DNA of 64,000 bases, from assembly GCA_029891385.1 (NCBI GenBank), contig CM057233.1, positions 56,064,063 to 56,128,062 of the forward strand, in the 5' to 3' direction. Source of the DNA: Erythroxylum novogranatense (Eukaryota; Streptophyta; Magnoliopsida; Malpighiales; Erythroxylaceae). Under the pieces are notes generated by a model. The model was not told the DNA's origin and did no database searches. It saw only the letters and a program-made list of their open reading frames with translations. Of this stretch, positions 47,060 through 58,378 are shown piece after piece. The position numbers and the translations under genes were made by a program. The stretch's first letter is position 1. The number at the start of each line of letters is the position of its first letter.

Positions 47060-48794
47060 ATGGTCAGTAGAGCTCCAAAAGAGATGATTATTGATTTTGA
47101 TTAAACTAGAGCCATAAGGCTACAAATTGTCTGAATCAATTGAATTCAAATTCGGCCTTTAAGAATTTCAAAATCTGATTGAAAATTGAGATAAGAATTT
47201 TATTAAAGCTTAAGTATAGTATGAGATCTTTTGAGTATAACTTTCAGTATATAGAACCAAATAGAATGATCTTGGTCTCATTAGAAACTTAAGACTTAGG
47301 AGAACAACTTTATCAAAGGAAGTGTTACCAAATTACCTTATCTTCCTTATGTGAATAATTAAGCAAAGTGGACCCAAAAGTTGGTTATGAGATAAATTTG
47401 GATTGAGAAATTGAGTATGGTTTCACATGATTAACAATGTGACAAGATTAAGGATAAGAAACTCAGAATTTGGTATGACCATGCATTATATATATTTGGT
47501 ATACATGAATATGCATAAATGATTTCATAATCATATTCAATAGTAATATGTGTTTGTGTTAAATGTTATAGAGGAACCTATAGAGTGACCGATTCCATAT
47601 ATTGACGAAACTTCAAGGCAATAAGTAAAAGGGAGCTTTTGTAAGTAATCTAGTATGGTCCTTTTTAAATAATTTTTGATGAATTTTCATTAAAAATTAA
47701 GTAAGTAATCATTGAGTTTTTATAAGTAATTTAGATGGCCAATTTTTGTTAGTAATTCAGCATGTAATATTTGATATTTTTTTTGACTACTTTGTTTGCT
47801 ATTGATTTGGATCATTGAATGATTTACAAGGCTGTGAGAACGTAATATGCTTAAATACATGATATGAACACAATTATTGATATGTGAATTGAATTTTAGA
47901 CATTTCTATTTTTGAATATGTTTATTCCTAGTTGTGAGTAAATAGGCACGCCTAGAAGGGTCTGCAGCTGCTTCTGTGACACTTCAATTTCGTGACTTTG
48001 GCATCCCACTGTGCCACTTCAGTGTCGAGACTTCGGTCTCCCGCTGTGATACCTCGATGTTGAGACTTCAATCTCCCTCTTTGACACTTTAGTGTCGAGA
48101 TTTTGGTTTCCCTCTGTATAAGTCCCGTTACCCACTCTTGTTGATGGATTAACAATCATCTAATTTTTGTATTCCAAAATATGTTTTATTTTTTATTTAA
48201 AAAAATTGTACCCTCTTTCAATATTCAGTTCTCTTTTTTATACAATATGTTTTGAGCTACATTATGTTTGAATTGTTCATTTCGATAAACTGTTAATGCA
48301 TGCTTCTATTATATCATGATTCCGTATAATTAGTTGTTAGTTTATGTATAGAATAGTTATTATTCATTAAGATATATACTTAGCACGATGGATTTGGCTG
48401 GTATAGGTTAAGAGAGAGGATTATAAAGATTGGGACGAGTCAACTGTAATGGCCAATGGAGTTAAAGTCTTGTTTTGACTCAAAAATGTATTTTGAGTTT
48501 TTAATTTTTTACTTGTATTTGGAATTTTTATGAAGGTTTGTAATAACCATAATATAGGTTGGTTTCTGAACTTATGATATGTAATGTATGTTTATGTTTG
48601 CTTCAGTTTTTGAAAATTTAAATAATGAATGTTTAGTGTGTTTTGAAATGCTTCCGCATCAGTATGATGTACGTTTGTTTTGAATTGATTCCAATGGAAG
48701 ATTTTGAATGCTATGCTTTCGCGAAATATTTTGGTTTGTTTGTACTGTTTTGTAAAGCATTCGCATATCTTCCCAGGGGTATTTGGATGCTACA
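47060..48794 (+). repeat. 3' LTR of A, second part
   Basis: It resumes A's LTR after B (CAGTAGAGCTCCAAAAGAG against CAGTAGAGCTCTGAATGAG at about 14508) and ends ...TTTGGATGCTACA. With 34923-36403 it restores an LTR of about 3.2 kb. Confidence 0.88.
47976..48115 (+). repeat. 35-bp hairpin repeat in the 3' LTR of A (four units)
   Basis: Units begin at about 47976, 48011, 48046 and 48081, an exact 35 bp period. The best-preserved arms are CCAC-TTCA-GTGT with GAGAC-TTCG-GTCTC (unit 2), GAGAC-TTCA-ATCTC (unit 3) and GACAC-TTTA-GTGTC (unit 4). The 5' LTR has two units, so copy number has changed between the LTRs. Confidence 0.82.
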
Positions 48795-49927
48795 AAAAAT
48801 GTATTCTCATAAATAGAAAACAATTCCATCACAATCCCAAATATCAAACTCCTTAGACACTTGATGGTCCAGAAATTAACACAATATCATCACAGAAATT
48901 CCCAAATCACAAACATCCATATCCAATTCATAATACATAAGCCTTTGGAACTCATTCATTTATGAACATACTAAGCAATTCAATATTGTATTCATCATAT
49001 TACACTATGCATTCTTTATATTATCATCTCAATTAAATTGAATACCAATTAAAGTCCATAACACACCTTAAACAAGTCCATTTAAGTCCTATTATACCAA
49101 ATAAATTAACTTAAACTTATATATTTCATAAATTGAACAAAATCCCATTTATTTCTCCTTCCTAATCAATTCCCTCAATTGTGGGATAAGTGACCCAGAA
49201 CCTCGAAACTGTTGTTTTCAAAGAACAGGTTTTTGGATTAGTTTTATATAGCCATTCTGATATAGAAACTGACGTTTTTAGATAATATGTTTTGCTAGAA
49301 AAATGTTCCTATATGTATCTAAGTTTATTAAAAAAATAAAGATAATGCAATTGGGTTCATTATTCTGAGACTTATACTCAAAATACTACAGAATGTTCTC
49401 AATCGTGGACAACAACCAAAACTCAAATTCAATCCAAATTTCAAAACCCTTATTGATATAAATCAAATTCTGTTCCTTCATGAAAGTTATAGATATATGT
49501 ATCTAGTTTAAGCTGAATTTAAAACCATCCCATTTATATATCTATAGGTCAAGATATGGCTAAAATACCGATACCTATTTAGTGTAATGACTCCTTCTAA
49601 CAAGTATCAAACATGTATCAAATTTCTAACCTCAATTCTTTCTTAATTTAGTACACGTTTTATCCACTTCAAACATCAAACAATACATGTTATAACATGA
49701 TACCAAGTTTAGAATTCCTTAACCTCACTAAACTTCAAATTCATCTCTAAGAATCCAGCTAAACTAAGCTTCCAAACGACCAGCACATAACTAAGTTTAA
49801 TGTGTAACTTTCAACATTAACATAACAATAGTATAGAAAATTAGGAGAACCTTTTTCTAGATTCAGTAGCTTACCAAATTCAAGTGATAACAATCCAAAT
49901 TCTAGAAAAAATGTAACACCCCACTCC
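48795..49927. other. Unassigned AT-rich segment between A and D
   Basis: No gene or repeat boundary is clear. Phrases resemble LTR sequence read on the minus strand, for example CACTTGATGGTCC near 48855, similar to F's CACCTATGGTCC. It may be the rest of C's LTR or another old LTR. At 49912 TGTAACACCCCACTCC looks like a gypsy LTR edge, cut 16 bp later by element D. Confidence in any assignment is low. Confidence 0.35.
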
Positions 49928-50606
49928 TGTTGGAGTTATGTAAATATAGTGCCCTAGAAAGCAAGTGTATTTACATGTAACTTTATCTTCTTCAGTTACA
50001 GTTTTGTAATGAAAATATTTATTATTAATAAAACAAAAGAGTTTGGTTTTATCTGTATGAGCATTATATATCTGGTCATAAGGTACCAAGATTCATTTGT
50101 AAGTAATATACATATACATAGAGATGTATGGGAAACATGTATATTATTAGAATCAATTAATTGATTCACAGTTGAATAATCAAGTTGGTCGTTTGATTAT
50201 GGTTTAGATCAGTAGTGTTGCGATTTATCTCTATATAAGTAAAGGAGTTTACTTAAAGGGAATGATGAGTTTCATATCATGATAGTAGTAGACTATCGAT
50301 AATGGCACTATTAAATGAATCTGCAATCAAGTATGTTTTCAAGAATAAAGTGGGTCGTTACTTTAATCTTAAAACATACAACTTAAGCATTCGCTTATTA
50401 TGAACCACAATCTTGATGAGTGGTGAACTCATATGTGTTTCATTATAATTCTTGACATGATCGAATGGATTTTTACAGGTATTAATCCAAAGGCTCGCAT
50501 GTTGGAATTATTAATTGAAACATGTATCGTGGAACATTCACTCAAATAAAGAGTTTATAGTGTTATCATCTCTTCTAGATGTTTTAAGGAGATTTGGTGA
50601 TTAAAC
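49928..50606 (+). repeat. 5' LTR of D, first part
   Basis: 679 bp including one copy of G's target duplication TAAAC (50602-50606). It aligns with the right part of the LTR of D' (8946 down to about 8290). Confidence 0.88.
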
Positions 50607-52542
50607 TGTAGGAAAATCCCGGGATGTACATCACATGTACAGGCAGCGGAAAACAAAATTTTTGTTTCGGGACCTTCCGAACCGGTGATCCAGTATCCGT
50701 ATGAAGACATAAACCTAAATAGCCAAAAGAGACTATCTCTAAAGGTGATCCACGCAGAGATCGTAAAACCTAACCGAGTCAAACCCTTTGATCCGGAATA
50801 GCTAGAACAGATTAAGAGTCGCTAGACCCTACCTCATCTGGAGAGCTTGAGATTCACGTTGGACCTTGCCTTGGAGAAGAAGAGAAGTGATGATGCTTGA
50901 AGAAGAAGACATGAAAACCATTTTCAAAGGAAACTTAACTCTTAAGCTTCCATTTCTTCTTTTCCTCTTTGCAACCGTCGACTACTCCATCCCTTAGCCT
51001 TCTTATTTTTCTCTTTTAACTCTTAAAAGAGTTTAATAAGAGATGGCCAAGTGTGTGGCTTAATAGCCACTCATTTCTTAATGAATAAAGTAATAAGGTT
51101 TGACTTTTCAAACCTTCCCATCTCCTTTTCTCCCATTCCAACGAAGATGCTAATATATTTATATATATTAATTAATTATTTACTTAATTAATTAATATAT
51201 ATAATTGCTAAAGATCCAAATCAAACTGGGTCTCCCTACCGGCTGTCGGACCACTGATCTTTGAAACACTCAAAACCTTTCTTAGCAATATTGATGTCGC
51301 GATCTCATCGACATATCCCAATCCATTGGGATCCATTTAATCTAATGCTTCCATAATTGGAACTCGTCCAATTACTATTTTACTGATTCTCGAAACACTC
51401 TTAAGCGTGTGACCCTTTAGGCTCCCGGTTATGTTGGCCACTTAGATTAACAATTAATCTGAGCAAGTCATGAGCGGTATCTAGCAACACATCATGACCC
51501 CCAATTGACCGGAAAGTAATCGGTTTGATGTATTCATCACGAACCGGATCACAAACCCTTCTATAGACAATTACCGTGCAATTCGTCCTTTCACCATCCT
51601 ATACCCCACTTGGTTATGAGTATGGTCAAAGTGTCAACTCTTACTAGACTGAGTCTAGCCCAAGTGATAACAGATCTCGTCCTAGGACTCATTACTCTAT
51701 ATGTCCATAAAGACACTCTTCATGACATATTGACTCTGGCCAGAGATTTACAAGTAATGATCCTGACAAGAAGCCATGGGTATCTCTTCTGCTAATCCAG
51801 AAGTGGTGAATCCTTTATTGGCTACTCAATTATCTTCGAATACCTCAAGCTGTACCCAAGCACCACCCTATGAGTTACCTCTGGAAGGCAACAAGGAATG
51901 GAGTCAAAGCACGTGATCAAGATTCAAGATATCCTTGAGTACCTCAAGTCTAAGGATACTTGCACCATTGCTATGATGAGATTATCACTGACACTAGATA
52001 AGATATCCATGTGATGATCTCATGGCAGGTCATCCAATGAACTTACTACCGCTAGTAAGCATCCACATGTCAATTCTAAATATCTCATATTTACAGTTTC
52101 TGAGATCTACTTCTTGATCCAATCAAGGAATATGACATGTGCTAGTCTATCCGGATTAATGATGTCCAGTCTCATTAATCCTATGACTAGAGAAAATTTA
52201 GATACTGACATAATTGCACATGATAGGAATCTCAGGAGTATGATCACATCATAATTTCCTTCATGCTATGTCATATATCATGGACTTCATTAATCTGATT
52301 AAAGATCCAATCAATTCATAAACAATGTTCATGAACATCAAATTAATGAATTATGCCTTTTCTTTATTTATTCATTCAGTCTGCATATGACTGTGAATAA
52401 AACGTGCTAAAGGGGATTGCCTTTAGGCACAAATAAACAATGATCCTTAAATAAGTCGACTTATCCCATGTACAAGTCGACTTTATCGGTACTTTCAAGA
52501 ACAAGTCGACTTATCAGTAGTACAAGTCGACTTGTACTTACA
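50607..52542 (-). repeat. Left LTR of G (3' LTR)
   Basis: 1,936 bp from TGTAGGAAAATCCCGGG to ...GTACTTACA. It includes an AT-rich palindromic tract (about 51148-51205, TTAATTAATT flanks) that could hold a TATA box, and four AAGTCGACTT sites at its right end. Confidence 0.95.
52453..52533 (-). repeat. AAGTCGACTT array in left LTR of G
   Basis: Four copies of the 10 bp palindrome AAGTCGACTT in about 80 bp, each usually followed by AT or GT. In element orientation they occupy the first 90 bp of the LTR, the start of U3. Confidence 0.92.
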
Positions 52543-52560
52543 AATCTCCCACTTGACCTA
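52543..52560 (-). other. Polypurine tract of G
   Basis: On the minus strand TAGGTCAAGTGGGAGATT directly precedes the 3' LTR. AAGTGGGAGATT is the typical copia plus-strand primer tract. Confidence 0.85.
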
Positions 52561-52589
52561 AAGCCAATCGCCTTAGTATCCAATACCAT

Positions 52590-53000
52590 CAGCGAGTCCA
52601 TGAGAATCACAATTCTCCTGTGACAATGGCTTTGTCAACGGAACAGCAACACTTTGCTCTGTGGGAATTCTCTCTATCCAGATATCATCTCGACTAATGA
52701 TCTCCCGAATCGGCGGAGTACGAGTTCGGATCGTCGATAAGACCTTGGTTCCTTTGCCTGCGCATTAGCCCCATTGTATCACAATACAATCCTATGGGCC
52801 CATCACAGCTAGGGACTAGATCAAGTTCAGTAATGAACTTCTTGATCCAAACTGCTTCCTTTGCACATCTCATGCGACAGGTACTCTGCCTCGATTGTTG
52901 AATCAACAGTCCTCTCTTGTTTGGAATTCTTTCCAACTGACCGCCTCGCTATTCAGTGTGAATGTATATAACTTGATTGTGATTCAGAATCATCCTTATC
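52590..53000 (-). pseudogene. RNase H remnant of G
   Basis: Readable words are CAKEAVWIKKFITELDLVPS and GPIGLYCDTMG, the C-terminal copia RNase H segment (usually ...AAKEAVWLRKF... and ...LYCDN.GA...). The reading frame is shifted on both sides, for example after QQSRQSTCRM. In the family it degrades RNA in the RNA-DNA hybrid. This copy is inactive. Confidence 0.8.
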
Positions 53001-53299
53001 AGATTAGATACTGGCATCTGAATGCCCGCTCATTAGGAGATTTCCATCTCCATAGATTAAGAAAACATCCTTAGTGCTTCACAAGTACTTGAGGATATTC
53101 TTGACAGCCACCTAGTGACCCTCACCAGGATCCGATTGGTATCTGCTCGTAACACTTAGAGCATACGATACATCGGGCCTCGTACATAGCATTGTTCCAT
53201 GCTAAACCTCTTTAGCATCTCATCTATGTACGATGCTTGTGAAAACCAAGCAACCTTTGATCTATCTCTATAAATCTATATCCTAAGGATATAAGTTGC

Positions 53300-53880
53300 T
53301 TTACCAAGGTCTTTCATCGCAAATTGATTGACAACCAAATTTTAATCGATTGCGGATAGAGACATCGTTTCCGAGTAACAGTATGTCATCTACATACAAC
53401 ACAAGGAATACGATTGCAGTCCCATTAACCTTCTTATGCACACAATGATCATCCGAATTTTGTGAGAAATCAAACTCTTTGATTGACTCAACTAAACGGA
53501 TAATCCAACTCCTGGATGCTTGCTTCAATCCATTAATGGATTTCTGAAGCTTGCATACCTTTTCGCCATCGATGGAAGTGAAGCCCTCAGGTTGTGTCAT
53601 ACACATCCTCGGGCAGATTTCCTCTCAGGAAAGCTATCTTCACATCCATTTGCCATATCTCATAATCATAATGAGTGGCAATGGCTAGGAGTATCCGAAT
53701 GGATTTAAGCATTGCTACGGGGCTGAAGGTCTCGTCATAGTCAACTCCTTGTCTGTGACGAAATCCTTTAACCAGAAGCATTGCTTTATAGGTAATCAAA
53801 TTACCATCCATGTTGGTTTTCTTCTTGAAAACCCCTTTGCACCTCGTGGGTTTTATCCTTCGTGTAACAACCAAAGTCCA
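53300..53880 (-). pseudogene. Copia reverse transcriptase of G, frameshifted
   Basis: The first half (53587-53874) reads RRIKPTRCKGVFKKKTNMDG, KAMLLVKGFRHRQGVDYDET, FSPVAMLKSIRILLAIA and QMDVKIAFLRGNLPEDVY. After a shift, the second half (53301-53606) reads MTQPEGF, VCKLQKSINGLKQASRSW and VLYVDDILLLGND. The YVDD active site is intact. One shift near 53595-53605 and later decay break the frame. It is the best-preserved enzyme part in G. Confidence 0.92.
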
Positions 53881-53927
53881 TACTTGGTTTTATACATGGA
53901 ATCCATTTCAGATTTCATGGCACAAAG

Positions 53928-54248
53928 CTATTTTTCAGACTCTGAACTTTTCAGAACCTCTTCATAGGTAGTAGGCTCATCATCTCGTATGAGTAATACG
54001 TCATTCTGTTCCCTTACGAGAAATCCATATCTCTCGGGAACAGTGCGTATCCTACTTAACCTACGAAATTCGTGTGTAGTAGAAGGTTGAACTGTTACCT
54101 CATCTATATGAGTGACAGTTTCAGATTCAGGCAGTTGATCTGTGTTTGTTCGAGCATTTTGAACTTCTCCAAGTTCAACTTTGCTCCCACTGTCCTCTTG
54201 TAAAAGAAACTCTTTCTTTAAGAAAACAGCATGCTTGGAAACAAACAA
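53928..54248 (-). pseudogene. Integrase C-terminal and linker region of G
   Basis: A 106-codon open frame reads KHAVFLKKEFLLQEDSGSKV (end of integrase, the usual ...HAVFLEKEFL...). An acidic, low-complexity linker follows, then LSRIRTVPERYGFLV and EPTTYEEVLKSSESEK, the conserved segment before RT in copia pol. Confidence 0.88.
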
Positions 54249-55060
54249 CTTTTGTTCCTAAGCAAGGTAGAATTGATATTCCACGAACAAACACTTGTCA
54301 GCTTTGCATCAAGCTAATCTGACTATGTCCACTTCACGTAAGCAGGACAACCCCATACTTTCAGATGAGAAAGATAGGATTTTCAGTTAGTCCATATCTC
54401 CATATGGAGTAACATCAACTGTCTTTGATGGAACTCTGTTTAGCAAGTAAACAAATTGTCTCGAGCATATTCCCAAAATCGCAAAACCTATCATCAATCG
54501 CACTATGCCTAACAAGGTTCGATTTCTCCTTTCACCACATCATTGTCTTTGCGGCGTGCAAGGTGGAGTTCATCGAGATAAAATCCCATTATCTCCGAGA
54601 TAATCCAAAATGTTGGTATAAGCATTTTCCACCACGATCGATCGTAATGTATTCATACTTTTACCAAGTTAGTTTTCTACTTCATTTCAATTATTTGAAC
54701 TATTCAAATGCTTGATTTGTATCTTATCGACATGAGATACCTATATCGTGAATAATCACCGATAAAAGTAATGAAGTAAAACAACCACTTCGCATGGATG
54801 GACATCGGACCACATACATCCGAATGTATTAGGTCTAATATTCCATTCACTGCTCACCCTTTCCTTTAAAGGATAACTTAGTAATCTTGCCTAATAAACA
54901 AGATTCGCATGTGTCATATGATTCATAATCAAATGACCCTAAACCGCCACTCTCATGGAGCTTAGCTATCGTGTCTCATTTATATGGCCGTCGACAATGC
55001 CATAAGTACGTTGATTTTAAATTATCTCGATTACGTCTTTTCACGTCATTGATATTCATA
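54249..55060 (-). pseudogene. Copia integrase of G, heavily degraded
   Basis: Spread over several frames: NILDYLGDNGILSR, a C-terminal TPPCTPQ, ERRNRTLLGIVRLMIGFAIL, YLLNRVPSKTVDVTPYG and SMGLSCLREVD, matching the copia integrase core and the part after it. The segment around the first catalytic Asp (54800-54860, TFGCMWSDVHPC) is also visible. Numerous stops leave no long frame. Confidence 0.8.
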
Positions 55061-55249
55061 ATTGGATATGACATATCTCATATGTCAATTCCATTGCATA
55101 ATGTACCAAGACCATAGAGCTTTCGTTGCAACTAATATAGCAACCATTGCTACTAAAAGTCAAATGGAAATCACTCTAATTAAACATGAAACATACAATA
55201 TGTTCTTTGTTTAAAACGGTACAAAATGACAATCATCCAATTTGAATAT

Positions 55250-55500
55250 AAGCCCGGAGGGAGTAACAAGACGAAGTGCATACGGCTAATGTAGCAACCC
55301 TTGCTTCATTACCTGCACGAAAGTCCAGTTCTCCTTTTATGAGCTTTCTCGTCCCACGAGGCCCCGTGATATCATTTCATATGTATGAGCCACATCCGGT
55401 ATCAAATACCGATATGTTTGGATCAGGAATAGTATTAACCTCAATGACAAACATGTTTGAAGAAGTAGAGGCATCTGATACCTTTTACTGCTTCAAGGAC
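55250..55500 (-). pseudogene. Copia protease remnant of G
   Basis: Near 55385-55420 the minus strand reads NISVFDTGCGSYI, with the retropepsin DTG catalytic triad intact (family form DTGCGSHI). A stop follows, then ITGPRGTRKLIKGELDFRAG and NEARVATLAV, the next conserved protease segment. In the family it processes the polyprotein. Confidence 0.82.
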
Positions 55501-56264
55501 TCCAGATAGATTTTACAGTTTCGCCTCTAGTGGCTAGACTTGCCACAATGAAAGCAAAATCCTTTTGGGGCAATTTTTTTGGTTTTTCCTTGATGGCACT
55601 TCCCTTTGGTTTCTTGGCCTTTTTCTTCTTTGAACTAGAAGAAGAAGCATCCACCATTAGCACTTGCTTGCTATCCTTCTTGATAGCCTGCTCAGCTGTC
55701 TTGAGCAGATTGATCAGCTCAGGTATTGTAGTGGATATTTGGTTTATCTGATAGTTTATCACAAACTGTGAATAACCACCAGATAATCCAACTAGAATTA
55801 AGTCTCTACTTAACTCATAATCCATTACAAATCCTAAGACGGCCAATCTCTCAATATAGCCATTCATCTTCAGGGTATACTGCACAACAGTTGTCCCTGG
55901 AGCCATCTTTGTGATGAAGAGAAGCCTTGAGGTCTTGAACCTTTCAGACCGAGCTTACTCATCAAACAGCTCCCTAAGATGAGATACTATAACGTGAGCA
56001 TCCATGGACTCGTGCTGCTTATGCAGCTCTGGTGACATCGAGGCAAATAGCCATGTCCCCTTCCATTAGATGCTTACGATATGCTTTCTGATCCTTATCA
56101 GAAGCATCGACAGCAAGTGCATCTGGAAGTGGAACATCTGGAAGTGGAACATCTAAGACGTATCCCAGTTCCTCAGATCTGAGAACAATTCTCAGAGTCC
56201 TTAGCCAATCAAGAAAATTGGTCCAGAATAGAGAGCGTAAATTCACACTGAAAGACTTCTTCAA
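55493..56264 (-). pseudogene. Copia gag of G with zinc knuckle, broken
   Basis: The N-terminal part (56019-56264) reads FLDWLRTLRIVLRSEELGYV, DASDKDQKAYRKHLMEGDMA. A small in-frame repeat DVPLP is present twice. After a frameshift gap (55907-56018) the capsid part continues at 55906: YTLKMNGYIERLAVLGFVMD, LILVGLSGGYSQFVINYQ, then a basic stretch SSSSKKKKAKKPKG. In another frame a CCHC knuckle lies at 55515-55556, CFHCGKSSH then a stop for Trp, RRNC. The product would form the particle in an intact element. Confidence 0.88.
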
Positions 56265-56440
56265 TCAACCTAAATGCGATAGAGAGAAGGAATGATAGAT
56301 TAGAAATGCCTGCATGATCATAAGGACTTGCATGATATGCATATGGCTCCCACTAGTTTCCTAGAATCCATAACCCTCTTTACGAATCCAAAGAAACAAT
56401 GTGACATAATGTCCTAGTGGGTCGATATCCGACATTGCTA

Positions 56441-56824
56441 AGAGTGACCTTGAGTTTGCTCAACAAGCCACAACTTAGGTCAATCGGTAGGTATCGGTCA
56501 TACCAATTGTATCATCGATAACCGACATTGAGAATGACCTTGATTTGTCCAACAAGCCACCTTATGTCTCGGAGGTATCGATATACCAATTACATCTTAG
56601 ACACAACTATCAATCGCTATCAACTTGTTGATGTGTGCACTTCATCGGGTATCAACTCTTTGATGCGCGTACATCTAATGTATGCTACCCAACTTCGCCT
56701 CTGTCACGCTGACCTTGAGGTTAGGTCAACAAATCAACGCTTCTAGGAAAACCGACCCATTAATCCGAAAATCTTATTTTCATGGTTTGAACATATTCGT
56801 ATAGAGTGAGCTTGAGGTTAGCTC
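56441..56824 (-). repeat. Dispersed hairpin motif in the leader of G
   Basis: A motif with consensus TGACCTTGAGGTTAGGTCAAC recurs near 56445, 56535, 56710 and 56807. The last two are clean hairpins with the same 7 nt loop: GACCT-TGAGGTT-AGGTC (56711-56727) and GAGCT-TGAGGTT-AGCTC (56808-56824). One stem base differs on both arms. The motif is found in the untranslated leader upstream of gag. Confidence 0.65.
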
Positions 56825-57025
56825 AACAACCCATCCCTATAAGAACTCTGGTTCTTACCATATTAATGGAAGGCGTTAGTTTTCATATACCGAGGAGGGA
56901 TTTCGAGTCTCTAGACTCCAAGCTTAAGGATTATAGTCACGAAGACTATATGGAATGATTTAGGTTTCATCAATCGTATTGAATCAATCCTTATAATCAT
57001 CCATCATCCAACTTGAGCATGCCAC

Positions 57026-57251
57026 AAGTCGACTTTCATCAAATGCAAGTCGACTTATGCTTCTGCCCACACACAAGTCGACTTGTATGACACAAGTCGA
57101 CTTATTTCACCTGCCCATGAACAAGTCGACTTATAAGGTACTACAAGTCGACTTATACTGAGATCCTGAACAAGTCGACTTATTCTATAGACAAGTCGAC
57201 TTATCCCAAAAACCTTGAACAAGTCGACTTATTTCATGCACAAGTCGACTT
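57026..57251 (-). repeat. AAGTCGACTT array in the leader of G (ten copies)
   Basis: Ten copies of the palindrome AAGTCGACTT in 226 bp, spaced about 20-29 bp apart, mostly in pairs separated by short AT-rich or CCT-rich spacers. The same palindrome occurs four times in each LTR of G. It lies in the untranslated leader about 1.1 kb from the primer site. Confidence 0.93.
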
Positions 57252-58357
57252 ATCCAGGTAAATTTGCTAAAATCTCTAATCGGCTAATTCCTCAATTAAT
57301 GCAATTCCAATTCACAACACCTACATACCTAAGGTAATATCTGATAAATTTGATGTATCAATGAACAATTCATTGAACCATGAAAGCCTTAAATAGTCAA
57401 ACTATATGAAAAGCTTGAAATGAGTCAAAACTCATTAATTTCCAAATAATTTAGGAACACCCTAATTATCATCCTAAGCATCTCTAGCTAGCATATACAT
57501 TATCAAATTTACTCCGGCACTTGTCACAAAAATTGTGACGGCCAAAACAAGCAAGAAAATGAAATATACTAACGAGACACAAAGGTGATCAATTAGGCAT
57601 CCGAAAATTCTAGGAAAAGCAACTTCAAGCAATTCACTTTGGAAATCATACCACATCAAGATAACATATTTTTAATCACATTAAAAATGGTGCAAGGCAT
57701 TGGAATTGAAAAAGCAACCTCAATCAAGCCAAGCAAAACAGTCTCAACAATTTTCACCAAAACTGTCCAGTTCTGTACATTGCTTGAAATGATCAATGAA
57801 AAAATTTCAATAAATCATGACAAAATTATATAGGTTATTAAATGTTCAGAAAATGCTACATGAATATTTTCAGGATTTTAGGCCATCAAAACCTCAGTCA
57901 ACCTAAATAACAAAGCCGATTCAAAATCTGTGTTCATCAGCACAGCAATTCCCAACAGCATAGAATAAATTCGTGAATAAATATCCAATCACCTTGAAAT
58001 CCAATTTCCATGCTCACAGACATTCAACAACATCTTAGAGACATTTAGGTGAAGGAAAATCCAGAAAACGATTTTTCTAGAATTTATTCACGATTTTATA
58101 CTACTGCCTGTTCCAGAATCGTTTCACAAAACAGCTTCTGTAACCTTAGGGAATTAATTAGCAAAACTATATCAAATCAAATCGATAAATTCTGAAAATT
58201 CATAGAAATATTCTCTAACATGTTGTGAACATTTCTGGGCTGAAAAATTTCGAAAACTCTATCTCTATAGCAATTCGAAATCTGGGCAGTACACATGCAT
58301 CAACATCAACAGCACTTAGGGTTTTTGATCTAGCTTAGGTTATAGCTTCATACGGGA
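57252..58357 (-). mobile_element. Leader of G between primer site and palindrome array
   Basis: About 1.1 kb of AT-rich untranslated sequence. I see no gene. Small frames (57474, 57639) have no family resemblance. Confidence 0.7.
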
Positions 58358-58365
58358 TACCATAC

Positions 58366-58377
58366 GCTCTGATACCA
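58366..58377 (-). other. Primer binding site of G
   Basis: Minus-strand TGGTATCAGAGC followed by GTATGG, 1 nt after the 5' LTR end. It is the canonical initiator-Met tRNA primer site. Confidence 0.95.
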
Positions 58378-58378
58378 C

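Larger units (their letters stand above)
12890..48794 (+). mobile_element. Element A: Ty3/gypsy element with nested insertions
   Basis: Plus-strand gypsy element with a 3.23 kb 5' LTR, primer site, gag, protease, RT/RNase H and integrase C-terminal remnants, polypurine tract and a 3' LTR. It is interrupted by H (about 18007), F (21475-33636) and B (36404-47054). The 3' LTR pieces (34923-36403 and 47060-48794) add up to about 3.2 kb, matching the 5' LTR. Flanks are AATTA on the left and AAAAA on the right, so no clean target duplication remains. The left flank lies in C's LTR. Confidence 0.85.

Noticed and set aside
48795..49911. Second half of C's 5' LTR
   Set aside because: Expected from the nesting, but the sequence does not align by eye with A's LTR at the required position. 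Left unassigned.
51148..51205. AT-rich palindrome in G's LTR as a separate MITE or as the promoter
   Set aside because: Present at the same place in both LTRs, so it is part of the LTR. TATA function cannot be told from sequence alone.
57026..57251. Possible CRISPR-like array of AAGTCGACTT
   Set aside because: The repeat is only 10 bp, spacers vary in length and it lies in a retrotransposon leader.
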